Below are positions 13,225-24,724 of a stretch of 64,000 nucleotides of DNA, in pieces. Position 1 is the first letter of the stretch, and every line of letters starts with the position of its first letter. Both the position numbers and the translations under genes were made by a program. Under the pieces are notes generated by a model. It saw only the letters and a program-made list of their open reading frames with translations, was not told the DNA's origin and ran no database searches. Origin of the DNA: Rutstroemia sp. NJR-2017a BVV2 (taxonomy: Eukaryota; Ascomycota; Leotiomycetes; Helotiales; Rutstroemiaceae); NCBI GenBank assembly GCA_002946415.1, contig NJPS01000030.1, forward strand, positions 186,001-250,000, written 5' to 3'.

Positions 13225-14899
13225 CAGGTTGTGTTGCTTCTCTTTCACTCGACTTCGGTTCAGCGGAATGAAACGAAGCCTTGCTTGGGCGTGGAATCGA
13301 GCAATGGTTTCCACCTGCCATGCAACAAAAATGCAAGCAGGGAGATGTTGATGTCCGATGTAATGTATAGAAGTAATGCTATGGCATTAATGTTATTCTG
13401 CGTTCTGCGAGACATTACTCGTAGAGTGGCCGATACACTCATTGCCCCATGCACACCACACCAAATGGGAAGGACAGAATGAGAAAGAAGCCGTTTGATA
13501 CCGTGTACAACCGTTTATGTGTGTGCCAGGATGACGATTGCGGCTACAGCTCGCCCATGTCGTGCCTGCATGTCTTGACTCTCGTTTGCTCATCTAGGCA
13601 ACCCGAGAGCTTGAAGAGTGGACGAACGGATGCGTGAGGGTTGCAACCTTTGTGTGAGGCAGCGATCTCAATTCGATGTCTGCCTATGCTGAGTGGGCGG
13701 AAGTGGGCGGACGAACGACGAACAGAGACAGTATATGTATATTAAGCTCATATTGACAAGGACGGGGATGGCAGCGATGGCAGCGATGGGGGAGCAAAGT
13801 GCGAATATTGCCCCGTACGGTAGAAGTGATGCATATGCAGTGGCGGCAATAAATGGACCCTGATGGATCTCTTGGAAGTGGAGATTGTTTAGGAAAAACT
13901 CACTATCGCACCCAATGTGCGGACGAAGTACTTTGTAGTGGAAAGCATGAAGGCTAGCTGTGGTGAGTCGATGACACGGATGGGGTTACGAAGCGCTCTT
14001 TTTCCGGCCAGCTTGTATGAGGCCCCGAGGCTGAGTGGGCCTCGTCAAGTCAGGCCGAGCTGTACGAAGTAGACGGCAGAGGGAAGGAGGACGGGAAGAA
14101 GAATGGGGAGGGGAGAGAGAGAATAAAGGAAGGTGAAGCTTCTCTCTCTTGGTGCATTTTTACTCTTTCAACTTCAACTCAGCGAGCCCAGGCAAATAAA
14201 TTTCGATGATGATACTGTACGAGTATTTCGTATCGGAGGGAGGAAAGTGGAGAAGGGCATTTTTCAGTGGAGCAAGCAGGCGAGCAAGGGCGAGACGATC
14301 GGAGGAAGCTTGGTGGTGGGGAGGAAAATGGTGACATTTGTGTGGTGGAGTGGAGAGTTTGGGAAGGACTTGGAACCGGACGAAGGACACGGACATACAT
14401 AGTAGAGCGCGGCACTGTTCCTAGGGAAAGGCAGCAAGGCAAGTGGGGAGCAGCGGTGGGGATCAGGTCGACTCATACTCGTAGGCTGGAGTCCCATAGG
14501 CGGATATAACACACGTAACCGATATCCTCTGTAACTTTAACTTAAAAGATGCTTGAGAGTCGAGACGGAGTTCTTGTTTGGAGATAGGCCCGGCCGGCGG
14601 TACGAGACATTCTAGAAGTTGGTCTATGGATGGATTTATGGGTTTACAGTATGGATTTGCGCATTTCTTACACCACGTCCGTCCAATAGGAAGCCCGACT
14701 CCCAGACACGCTGGAAAAAATTGATTGTTTCAGTGGAGCGAAATGTTACGCAACAAGAGACTCTGCTGGATGGAAGCGTGAGATTAGATTACGAATTTAT
14801 GAATTTATGAACAGACACGAGTTGAGGCAGATGTTGGCAGTAGGCCGTCTCAATTGGGATGATGCAATTTGAATAGGAGTTGATATAATAGTCCGCATA

Positions 14900-16546
14900 C
14901 GCACTTGCGTTGAGTCACTACTGTATGGTATGGTATCATTCTCCGCTACTTGCACAAGTACCCTCATTTCGCTGCAAAATCACGGCATCCTCCCCAAGAG
15001 TGTTTCCACGCACCAAATATAGAGTCCAGTCGTCAACATATATCTCATCGCAGTCTCGCAACCTCACAACCAACTGCACTGCAACCACAGTCCACAGTTT
15101 GCAATCCACTGCCCACAGTCCACAACACAGTATTCACGCAAAGGCGACGGGTAGGGTACGCACTACGCACTACAACGGTTCCTCCGGAAGCTACTGCTAG
15201 AGCAACCAAACAATTTAGCCTTAGCCTGTGTAGCATCACCACGCCATCCATTCCACCTTGGCGGTCAAGAAACAATCAAGAAACAATCCGTCGAACAGAC
15301 CTTGATAGATAGTGCAAGACTGCAAACTGGGAGTGCAGTCACAAACGAGCAAGCAAGACAGACGAGGCAAATCATTTGTGCGCACATACATATATGACAC
15401 TTGCAGTCTTGGACACCTGGATAGCCCACCTTGATAGTCAACCCGGATAGTCCTCCACTACTCCCTGCGTAGGCGACGAGCATAAAGTCAATCTAGAATA
15501 CCATCTCTACGTTATCTGGATACTTACCTGCCGACCCCATACAACACGTCGAGCCATCACCCATTCATTACCCATCACCGATTACATAGCTACATCATAC
15601 CATACCAAACTGGATAGCTTCATTTGTTATCTTCTCCTCGTACACATCCAACACAAAACCACCACTAATAGCCCCTCGAAAAACTCCCGTTCTATACGAT
15701 CCAAACTATTCGACTTTTGTCTCAGCTTGATCGACAAAAGATCTATCTAGAGTATCCAACCAACAATCCCTCCCAGGGTCCCCGACTAACGCCATACCAC
15801 CAACATCTCAATTGGCCGCAGCAATACCAGCGTTTATCCCTTCCCTCGACTGGGCATTCGAGCTGCACTGGAGAAAAGATCCGGATACAAGAAGCACGAA
15901 CAATCCCCCACGATAATCCTCATCCTTCCTTGCCCTGCCTATTTAGCTTTCTGCAACTTCAAGGTTCTTGCGGCTTCCTTCCATCGTCGCTCGTCCCATC
16001 CCAATTGATATATCATATCGATTCCCCCAGCTTTTCTCCTCATTTTTGAATCCGCCATTTATCTGAGGTACTTCGTACACTGACGCATAACCTCTTGCAT
16101 TACTCGTTTCTCGCACATCCCATACCATCCCACGCCCACAAAGCTGACATCCCACTCTGCGCTCCGGTTTCGCCGACAATTCACCAGAAAGAGTTATTTC
16201 TTATCAGGAGCTACTCGGTACCACTTCCACACAACACCACACTATCAGAATTGATCATCTATCATATAATCATATCATATCCGATCACCAAGGTTCACCA
16301 TACAACATCCATCAACCTCAGTGATTGATTGCCTTATCACGAGGTGACACTCACAAGACCTGCACCTTGTTCTATTCCAGGAACCCATATTTCACGGATA
16401 CGACTCGCATACATATTTTAGACATCCCTTCCATCGAGCCTTGAAAATAAATACGGCTCAATAATTTCTGCAATTCGCCTCTATCATCTCAACCTTCAAG
16501 AGGAAGTGGAAGATTCATTCTTCCAACTTACCATCATCTGCCGAAA
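14900..16546 (+). promoter_or_regulatory. Probable promoter and long leader of the ECL1-type gene
   Basis: The plus strand becomes rich in C, A and CT tracts for about 1.6 kb directly upstream of the ATG at 16547. This resembles transcribed leaders of regulatory genes in filamentous fungi. Several ATGs begin short frames that stop before the main start, so upstream-ORF control is possible. Transcript ends cannot be placed from sequence alone. Confidence 0.4.
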
Positions 16547-17690
16547 ATGGCCCAATCTACCCGCCCTTCCGCCTCCCGCACACAATCCAGCAGTGCACTT
16601 CCCTCTCCACGAAACAGCTCGGAAAAGACAGAAAAGACCGAGAAGAAACCCAGTCACCATGTTCGACGAAAGTCCGGAAAGGATTACCCTGTAGCTGAGA
16701 GGAAGAGACCTGCAATCCTACCCAGAAGAAACACTCCGCAATCCACTCCAAGAGTCGGGGCGGTGTCAAACTCTAAGAGCAAGGAAAGGGAAAGGTGCGA
16801 CGTGGAGAAGGACAATGGCGAGAGCTTTCCGCAATTCTGGTATGTACATCCGTCAGATGATCCCCCTTCCTGGGATTCCAGAATGTGGGGTGCATATTCG
16901 TGGCCGAACGAGACTGACGGAAATAAACAGTATGACATGCGAGAAGCAATTTATCCCTGCGAACAATACCTTCCTCTACTGCTCCGAAGAGTAAGAATTA
17001 CCCCTCGGCTTTTTGTTACACTACAGATTGGCTAACAATCATCACAGCTGCCGTCTCCATGACCAGGCTCCTACATATTCTTCCCCATCGAACTCATATG
17101 CAGTTACTCCAAATTCGCCACCATTGACACCATACGCTCGTGCCTCATCTTCACTCCCTGCACTTTTCTCGACCGAAGAACCTCGGGATATTGTACCACG
17201 CCTGTCGCCTACACAATCGAGACCACGATCATACTTTAACCCTTCACCATATCCCAGCGACTTCTCCATTCCATACCAAGCGCCTCCCGCATCCCTCCCC
17301 AGCAGTCATATACATCCTTCCGGAAGCGATGCACAAACTTCACATTCCTCCACAGCACTAGCAAGCTTGAGAGGGCTGGCCACGGGTTTGCCTCGAACTC
17401 ATCAAGCACACGAACCCGAATCACCAACTGGTTCCGTCTCCCGGACATCATCACATGTCTGGAACTATATCCCATTCGCAAGCAGAACCACCACCTCTAC
17501 ACCACTCGCTACTCCCGGAAACTCATACACAAACAGCAGCACGAACTATTCCGCTCGTCGCAGTGGAGAAGACTCGTATGCTGTCGGGGGTGGTATGGAT
17601 CGCCCTCTGCCTCCAAGAAGCGGACCTGGCGGATACGGCCATCGACCCAGAAGTATCGATTTAGTCACACCATATTCCACTGGTGTATGA
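16547..17690 (+). CDS. ECL1-family zinc-binding lifespan/stress regulator
   Basis: Three exons, 16547-16839, 16931-16990 and 17048-17690, encode 331 aa. The 60-nt middle exon is defined by the domain it creates. The splices build a C-x2-C-x13-C-x3-C zinc motif at Cys98, Cys101, Cys115 and Cys119 (FCMTCEKQF ... YCSEDCR), the mark of the ECL1/2/3 family. In fission yeast the Ecl proteins prolong chronological lifespan and respond to starvation. The rest is Ser/Pro/Thr-rich and likely disordered, with basic N-terminal runs (RRKSGKDY, ERKRPA) and a C-terminal DRPLPPRSGPGGY segment. Without splicing, the same DNA reads as a frame lacking the Cys motif. A role in nutrient or oxidative stress signalling is inferred from the family. 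Confidence 0.85.
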
Positions 17691-18679
17691 CGAGAATTGA
17701 TACTTTAAAGAAAAAAGAGATACTTGTGTTTTTTAGATTATTTTTCATCATAGATAATTATTTTGTGCATAGCATAGCGTTACATTTTGGAGGGTTTTAC
17801 TGGCGCAATGGAGGGACGCTGATACTGGCATAATTGAGCGATCATGGAATCAGTTCAGCACAGATATTTGAGAAAGACATCATCATGGATATGAAAGATG
17901 CAGATATGGACATGGGCACGGATATGGTTATGGGTATGGAAATGGTTATGGGCATGGATATGGATGGATATGGATATGAATATGGACACAGTACATGAGG
18001 ATGCTTATATTGCTCCAAATACTAGGCAGCTGCAGTCACTGCTCTCAAATGAAAAATGTTACAAACATACAAAAACCTCAACATAACCATACCCGAGATT
18101 GTGCACATTTTCACATGCATATTTTTATATCCCTTTCCCATTTCGTATAACCAGCTAGCTTATCATGAAACGATAACAGAGAAAAAAAATTCAATCAAAA
18201 CCCTCAATTACATCATATCATATCGTGTACCCACCCTCTGCAACCCACGTGCATTTACGATGGGCACTACCCTACCCGATAATCTAACCGGCCGACATAA
18301 GGGCGAGCGAGGGCGATGAAACTAGAGGCGACCCCACTACTGTACAACCACAGTCTGGACCTTTTTTTCTTTTCCTCTTTCCGACAACGGTCGAGATCGA
18401 AACAGTTTCGGTGTCGGTGTCGGTGCTACTATCCACTCGCGTTGTTGGGTCGGGGGCATCCATCCACTTGCATGTACCTGTACTGCGTCTGCTCGAGCCT
18501 GATTCGATAAAGCGGGTCGTACTGTACTGGTACTGTATGATATCGTTGCCGGGCGGATGATACCGATTAGATTTGAGAGACCCCCAACGACACTCACGCA
18601 CCTACACTGCTGTAGAAGGATTTTTTTTATACACGACCGACCAGCCAATCGGATATAGATACACGTGCAGAAGGAGAAG
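17691..18679. other. Intergenic, includes a GATATG-type repeat
   Basis: About 990 bases between the ECL1-type gene and the hydrolase gene. It begins with the AT-rich 3' UTR side of the former and contains the ATGGATATG-like repeat. It is otherwise without a recognisable gene. A CACGTG core lies near 18247 and another near 18663, just upstream of the hydrolase start. Confidence 0.6.
17885..17998 (+). repeat. Degenerate hexamer repeat, open as a Met-rich 37-codon frame
   Basis: A run built on GATATG/GGTATG/GGCATG units covers about 110 bases. One frame starts with ATG at 17885 and stops at 17998, and contains 11 Met in 37 residues (MDMGTDMVMGMEMVMG). This is most simply a microsatellite in the 3' UTR or spacer. 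Met-rich peptides can bind copper(I), but nothing shows that it is translated. Confidence 0.7.
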
Positions 18680-20400
18680 ATGGATGAGATGCAGGAGTTT
18701 ACGACGAATGATGGGTGTACGATTCGCTATGTTGATACGGATCCGAGGGACGGGGAGGGGAAAAAGTGTTTGTTGCTTGTGAGTTGAGTGTTTTGGTTGT
18801 TTGTGGTGTGTTTGTGTGTGGTGTTTGGTTTGGTTGTTTGGTTGTTTGTTCGGTGATATATGGTGATTTTGTTCGGGGGGGTTTGATGTTTCTGTATGGT
18901 TTGATGTTTCTGCGGATGGTTTCCTGTTACTGTGGATTCCAAGGGACAAGCGGTAGTTCCGCGGCGCTGGTGCGGATATAATGGTGTGCGGATATTCGAG
19001 GGATAAGTGGATATCTTGATATAGTTGATCGTTTGTTTTCTGTTGCTATGAGGTTTGAGGAGTGAGCGGTAGTTCCGCGGGGGGGTTAGGGTCTTTAGTG
19101 AGGAGATGATGGGGTTGAGGATATTCGAATGACAAGTGGATAGCTGGATATACTCACTGCTTATTTCCTATTACTGCGAACATCACGGATGAACACATCT
19201 TTGCCGGCGGATCAGTGTCTCCGGTGTGGAAATTGTAGGTCGATGATTATTCAAAAGACAACTGGATAATGAGAGTATCATACTATCTTGAAGTCTTGAG
19301 ATATTTGACAACAATAATCAGCCGTAATATATTATCTCAAACCAGCCTGCTATTTCTGCCCCAAAGAGTCATCACACATCCACTTCCCCTTCCCCCCTCC
19401 CAAACCATCTCAATCTCCCTACTCACAAATCCATAACAAACCCCTACTAACCCTCCCCCAGCTCCACGGCTTCACCGGCTCCTCCCTCGTCTTCCGTAAA
19501 AACATCCCCCTCCTCACCCCCAGCCACCGCATCCTAGCCCCCGACCTCCGCGGCCACGGCTCCTCCAGCAAGACCCCCCACGGCTACCACGTAAGCCGAC
19601 TCGCCATGGACATCCACGAACTACTATCGCACCTCAATCTCCTCCCTTCCCCATCCTCCCCATCCTCCCCACCCAAAATCCGCGCCCTCGGCGCCTCCCT
19701 CGGCGCCTCCATCCTCTGGTCCTACACCGAGCTCTTCACCTCCACCCCCTTCTCCCACCTCATCTTCGTCGACCAATCTCCCCTGCAAAACGCATCCCTC
19801 GATGGCTGGGACGCGCGTTTCTGTAACCGCGGCATGAATTCCCCGTGGGCGATTGCGGCGTTTCAGAAGGTGCTGGAGTTGGTGCCGAAAGAAGCGCATC
19901 GCGGGACTGTGGGGGCGTGTTTGGGGTATCGGTTTGCACCTTTGGGGAAGGGGGGAGATGGGCTGGGGGATAAGGAGGAAGAGGGAAAAAGAGAAGGAGG
20001 AAAGGTCTGGGTACAGGATGAAGAATTCTTTTTGCAAGAAGCGATGAAAGGCGATCCGAGGTGGTTGGGGAAGTTGATGGAGGAGCACACAGCGCTGGAT
20101 TGGAGGGATGCGGTGAGTTGGGGGCTGGGGCGGGAGAGGAGTGCAGCGAAGGTGCTGGTGGTGGCGAGTACTAGGAGTGGGTGTTTTCCGGCGGAGGGGC
20201 CGTTGGCGGTGGTGGGTTTGGTTAATGGGGAGGGATGGAAAGGAGAGGGGGAAGAGGGAAAGAAGGGGCAGGAGGGGAAGGGGGGGAGGAAGAAGTTGGC
20301 GAGAGGTGTGGTGGTGGATTGGGGTGGGCATTGGTGTTATTGGGAGGATGAGAAGAAGTTTAATGAGTTGGTGTTGGGGTTTTTGCAGGAGGATGAGTGA
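18680..20400 (+). CDS. Alpha/beta-hydrolase fold protein
   Basis: Two exons, 18680-18778 and 19462-20400, give 345 aa. The join creates LLLLHGFTGSS, the strand-plus-oxyanion HG motif at 35-36. The likely nucleophile is Ser112 in the GASLG elbow. The closing His is probably His323 in WGGHWCYW. The family covers esterases, epoxide hydrolases and haloperoxidase-like enzymes, and the substrate cannot be read from the sequence. Residues around 155-175 and 255-275 are low-complexity Gly/Glu/Lys inserts that may be loops. The intron is 683 nt, far longer than the others here, and carries degenerate repeats. Third codon positions shift from mostly C in the first half to mostly G in the second. No neighbour suggests a pathway. 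Confidence 0.78.
18920..19270. repeat. Three degenerate tandem copies (about 115-130 bp) inside the hydrolase intron
   Basis: Two copies share GCGGTAGTTCCGCGG at 18950-18964 and 19066-19080, a small hairpin with GCGG/CCGC arms. A second shared block, GGATATTCGA-N-GA-AAGTGGAT, lies at 18990-19013 and 19119-19142. A weaker third copy, with GATTATTCAAAAGACAACTG, is at 19245-19264. Copies also share a TTTCCTGTTACTG-like start near 18920, 19037 and 19166. Confidence 0.75.
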
Positions 20401-21240
20401 GGAGTGAAAGTGGGATGGATGGATGGATGAATGAATGATATATTTCAAGGAAGAAGAAAAAGAAGAAGAAATAACCGTGCTTAAATCTGCTTAGAAGTCG
20501 ATGAACGATAAGGTCCATATCTCAGGCATGGCTAACCAAGAACTTTATACATTTTCAACACTGCCTGGTTGACGAGTTAATCATATCATATCATCTACAG
20601 TCTACAGTGTGCTGCTTGCGTTAATCTTAGCTGAAATATATCATATACATACGAGATTCCCTTCCTAAGAACTAATCTGAGCCTTCTATAAAATTACCAA
20701 ATGTGAGATAATTTAACTGAAGCGTGAATCATTCTCTATATATACCCCCCACTCACTCTTTCAATACTCTGCACTGCAATCTACATTCCCAACTACACGA
20801 GACTGTGATTCGGATGCAAGAGAAAGTCTCCTTCAAATAGTATATAAAGAAAGACGCTGGATACAATGTGTGTTTTACGAGTAAGGCATGTATATATTTA
20901 TTCTATATGCCCATCTATATCGTAAATATATCTATTGTATGATATTGCATTGTTGCTTCTCGCACCTTCCGATTGTTTATATTTCATGTATGCCGAGTCG
21001 TACCGGTCATATGTGACCGTGAATGACATTTCGACCTGGGAGATTTCTCAATGGTCCCGGCCTGATTCCGCCTCTTTGATGTAGATGCTGTTATTTAGAT
21101 GGTTCCATCCCATCTACGCTCCGAATCTTTATATCTTATCTGACCATCCATCTCAATGACGGGGATTCAGCAGCCCCAGCAGTTCCCCCTTAATACTCCA
21201 CTACCTCCTTATAATCCCCAAAACAACTACTTAATCGCCA
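20401..21240. other. Convergent intergenic region, AT-rich
   Basis: About 840 bases between two convergent 3' ends. Several TATATA-rich segments (20720-20950) and a short GGAT repeat (20414-20428) are present. No gene was seen. Confidence 0.6.
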
Positions 21241-23094
21241 TCATAACAGTCTCTCACATCCCACAGCCGCCACCAATGCCGCCAAACTCCCCAACCGAAT
21301 AACCCACCCCATAGCCTCCCCACCCATGACACCCACCCTCCCCAACATCCAAAACACCGCGCTCCCCTGCATCGCAGCAACTATCTGCGGCGTCGCTATG
21401 CTGATGTTATAGAGACCTAGTATTGTACCTGCTTGGAGTTCTTCTCCATCCGGGGCGTTTCTCGTCCTCTGCCGGGATTTGGATGATGTAGCGGACTGCG
21501 AGTTGGCAATTTCCAAGTTAATAAGCGCAAGGGGAATCCACTGTGTAACGGCCCATGATATGCCGAGCAGGGAGACGAGGATGGAGGTTGGGAGGAATGA
21601 GGTGCTGAGGAGGGTGCAAAAGATTAGGATTGAGGAGAGGATGTGGGAGAGGGTCCAGGTGAGGGGGAGAGTGAGCCCGGGGATGCGGAAGCGGAAGCGG
21701 GGTATGGTTTTGTTGGAGGATGCTGAGACTGAGTCGATGAAGTGGGGGAGGGTGAGATTGGTTAGAAGGGAAACGATGGCGAAGAGAATCATGATGAATG
21801 TTGCGTGGCGGATGGAGTGGGGTGACGGAGAGAGGGGAGCGGGGGAAGGAAAGGAGAAGGTGGTGGTTTTTTTGGAGATGGGTTGGTGTTCGCTTTGGTC
21901 TGGGTATTGTTAGTAATCTCTGTTGTTCGGAGCGTCGGTTTTACTTACAGATGTCGCCAAGGTATCTAGCACTGTCAGTATGTCGTTTTTCACGTAGAGG
22001 GTCGAAGTAAACTTACGTTGTGACATAGAACAAAAACGGAAACCATCCCAGCCAAGCAAAGAACTGCACCACGCAAATCTGCTTGATCCTCCTAGGAACC
22101 GTCCTTATACTTCTATAGATCTGACTAAAGGTCGCCAAGAAACTTTTCCTCTTCATATTACCCTCTAGGTCAACATATCGCTTCTCCTTGACTGTGAGAC
22201 AAGTCATCGCGACGGTTGAACCCAGCGCCAAAGATGCAACGAAACATAAGCCTTTCAGCTGTGTGTTTCCTAACCAAGGAACATACTTAGGCAATGAAAT
22301 ATAACCCGCAGTGTACCCTAAAATTGATCCGATTCCCGCCGCGATACTCGCATAAGCACAAGCTTTCACCTGTTGGCTTTTCGGCGCACAATCAACGATG
22401 ATTGCCCTTAGTCCTCCTTGTACAGGCTGGATTGCAATATTCAATGCCCAGATCCAAACTGCTGCCATGGTCCCCTTACATATCATAGCAGCCTTTCCTT
22501 CGGGTTCGCCTTCGGAGATGCTGAAGAGAAAACTTATGAGATCGGCCGTCCATGGTAATGCAAGTATACAGACAATTGTTGCGATGGTGCCAAATATAAT
22601 AAATGGACGACGGCGGCCAAGAGGGTGCTGGCATCTGTCGCTGAGGATGCCGACGTACGGTTGAACGAGAGCGCCGGAGAGAGGTCCAGCGAGCCAGACA
22701 AGTGAGATTAGGTAGGCGGGTACGTCGAGTGAGGAGAGGTATGGCTGGGGTTTGGAGAGATTAGTTGTTGGGATGATTGATTGCTGCGTTGTACTTACAG
22801 AACCTTGCGACATGATAGCCGTCCATATAACCTGAAGTCTATCGGAAAAGTAAGTAACGATAGCATTGATAACGATTGCGCGAGGTAATCCCACCCTCCA
22901 GTGCTGATGGTCAGACATATCAAGTAGACCGTGCTAATGATCTGTTCATCGCTTTCCGACCGATTCGATTCCGGCAACAAAGAGCTCTCGCTCGAATCCA
23001 GAAGGTCATCGTCCATATAATCAAGTGCATCCAGCTTATCATCGACAGAGCCCCGCGCTTGCATTTCTATACTTTCGGCACTCGACCCCGCCAT
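21241..23094 (-). CDS. MFS sucrose/maltose-type proton symporter (SUT1-like)
   Basis: Five exons, 23094-22895, 22838-22799, 22744-22017, 21965-21949 and 21899-21241, give 547 aa. The fungal relatives of plant sucrose carriers (fission yeast Sut1) import maltose or sucrose with protons at the plasma membrane. Family features are the TISTGGLQVIWTAIMSQGS first helix, SGALVQPYVGILSDRC, the loop motif LGRRRPFI, and the FPFLFYVTTYLGDIY segment. Two of these appear only after splicing, including one restored by a 17-nt exon that adds TYLGDI. Roughly 12 hydrophobic segments are visible. The N-terminus is acidic and Ser-rich. A Ser/Lys/Arg-rich stretch near residue 455 (SQSATSSKSRQRTR) lies in a probable cytosolic loop. 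Substrate preference is inferred from family only. Confidence 0.88.
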
Positions 23095-24724
23095 CGTGAA
23101 AAGACGTACGACGCACAAAACCTAAAAGCACGAAAAGAACACAACAATGAGCGACATAGATAGTCCAAGTTCACATTTGCATGTTGCGATGCAGAAAACA
23201 TCAGCTTGGAGAAGGTTGCCATTGCGAGCCTCCATTATGTGCACTAAACACCATGTATCCTCGTAATACAGGTGCGTACGAGAGCTGAATCTGATTCGCT
23301 GAATGCGTAGGATGCATACTGTTGGATGGTAAGCAATACTTATTGACTCCCCTTTTTGGTTCATGCCATTATTATGGCTTTTGCTCGTGTGCTCCGGATG
23401 GAGCTGAGTATTTATTTCAATGCGTCAATATCTGCCAAGTATTTTCGACGAGAAAGAGTTGTCTGTCGTGTCTCAAACACACTACAAGTCAAGAATGTGG
23501 CTTGCTCTGAAGTGGCTGGTGATTTGTGGCTGGTGGCTGGTGGCTGGTAGACGGAAAATGTTGACTGACCTTTTGCCGGAAACAATCGTTGATGAGCTCT
23601 TTCAGCTTTCAATGCGCATGACCACATTGTCCTCAGCGACAATCAATGTTTCGCCTTTAAAGAATGGAGATATTATCATCGACAACCATGTGATCTGTTT
23701 TCAAACCTCTGTTCGTCAAGATTCAGAAACATTTTTGAAAAGCAGACCTCGGCTCAAAGTTCTCGAGATGAAAACCGCAATGTCCCGTTCCGATCGACTC
23801 CGACCCCGCAATATCACAAGCTTACCTTGTACTTATTCTGCTTCTCCAGATTTTCAGTACCACGAGCCGTTCTCTTCGAATCAAGCTCGGCATATGAGCG
23901 ACCAAAACGTCATTTCGTTTTGAAAATGTTCGAGCGGACGAGATTTAGCCTTTTCCCTTGTCCCTATTCACAGAGAACAAAGGGATGGATGGAAATGCAA
24001 CAAGTGATCAACAACAATCCGCATTCATCCATTGACCAATCCAATGTCTGCATTTGTACAACACAATCGCTTGGTTTCATCACAGGAAGCATCGATCATA
24101 TATATAACTGGTAGGCCACAGCAGGTAGGTATATTTCCAGTCAATACCTACTACCTAGGTTGTATTCCACGTCTCGGCATCTTCCCTTCCAAGCACCCAG
24201 CTCACGTTCCAACCCATCCGTTGAACCGAGCTACCACAAGCACGAGCTTAGCAGCTTGGAAACCACTTCGACCTTCGGGGCTCCACATCACTTGTCCTCT
24301 TTCCCTTTCCTCCGCTAATAGCAAGGCTGCGGAGGAACAGCATGACTGGAGAGTATTGACTGGGCCGAGCTATTTTGTTCCGCGGCCTAGTCAAAGCCAA
24401 GGACCTCAGATCCCTCAATATTGTCTTCATACCTACTCCATATTCATCACAGAGCTGCGTCCGAATTTCTGCTCTGACTCTTATTTCAATCACTTTGATG
24501 GTCACACTGTTATATTTTGTTTCATTTCTATCTTTATCTAAGCTTAGTTGTGTCTTGGTACTAGAAAGTCACTTTCACATGCTAGAGACTTGAAGGCTAC
24601 TACTCATAGAGCTTGTGTTGGTATATACACAGTCTGCAATTCGAAGGAAGTTACAAACTCAATCCGCGGTATACGAAGCTCTACAAGTGCCCAAGGGATT
24701 CTGTGGAAACAAATTTCATACAAG
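23095..24724. other. Divergent intergenic region upstream of transporter and mitochondrial carrier
   Basis: About 1.6 kb containing both promoters. A short GTGGCTGGT tandem lies at 23511-23550. The open frame 23420-23923 has no recognisable domain and is treated as chance. Confidence 0.5.
23511..23550. repeat. GTGGCTGGT-type tandem repeat
   Basis: Four to five imperfect copies of a TGGCTGG-containing unit, two of them exact and adjacent. Non-coding. Confidence 0.75.

Larger units (their letters stand above)
9242..16546. other. Long non-coding stretch (7.3 kb) before the ECL1-type gene
   Basis: No convincing gene on either strand. From 9242 to about 9850 it is T/G-rich, probably the 3' UTR side of the flippase gene. 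10.78-11.2 kb is strongly depleted in C on the plus strand. 12.5-13.2 kb has several short tandem repeats. 14.9-16.5 kb is C/A- and pyrimidine-rich on the plus strand, the usual look of a long 5' leader, with many short upstream ATG frames. The open frames at 9335-9856, 13132-13482, 14133-14402 and 15717-16049 have low-complexity, domain-free translations. Confidence 0.6.

Noticed and set aside
20140..20300. Possible phage- or bacteria-derived insert because of the G-rich composition
   Set aside because: The reading frame of the hydrolase continues through it, and low-complexity Gly/Glu/Lys expansion explains the composition.
19624..20448. 274-codon antisense frame opposite the hydrolase exon
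   Set aside because: Product of the extreme third-base C/G bias of the sense strand. Its translation is Pro/His/Ile-rich without a domain.
23420..23923. 167-codon frame between the transporter and the mitochondrial carrier
   Set aside because: Includes a tandem repeat and has no family resemblance. No clear ATG context or splice pattern supports it.
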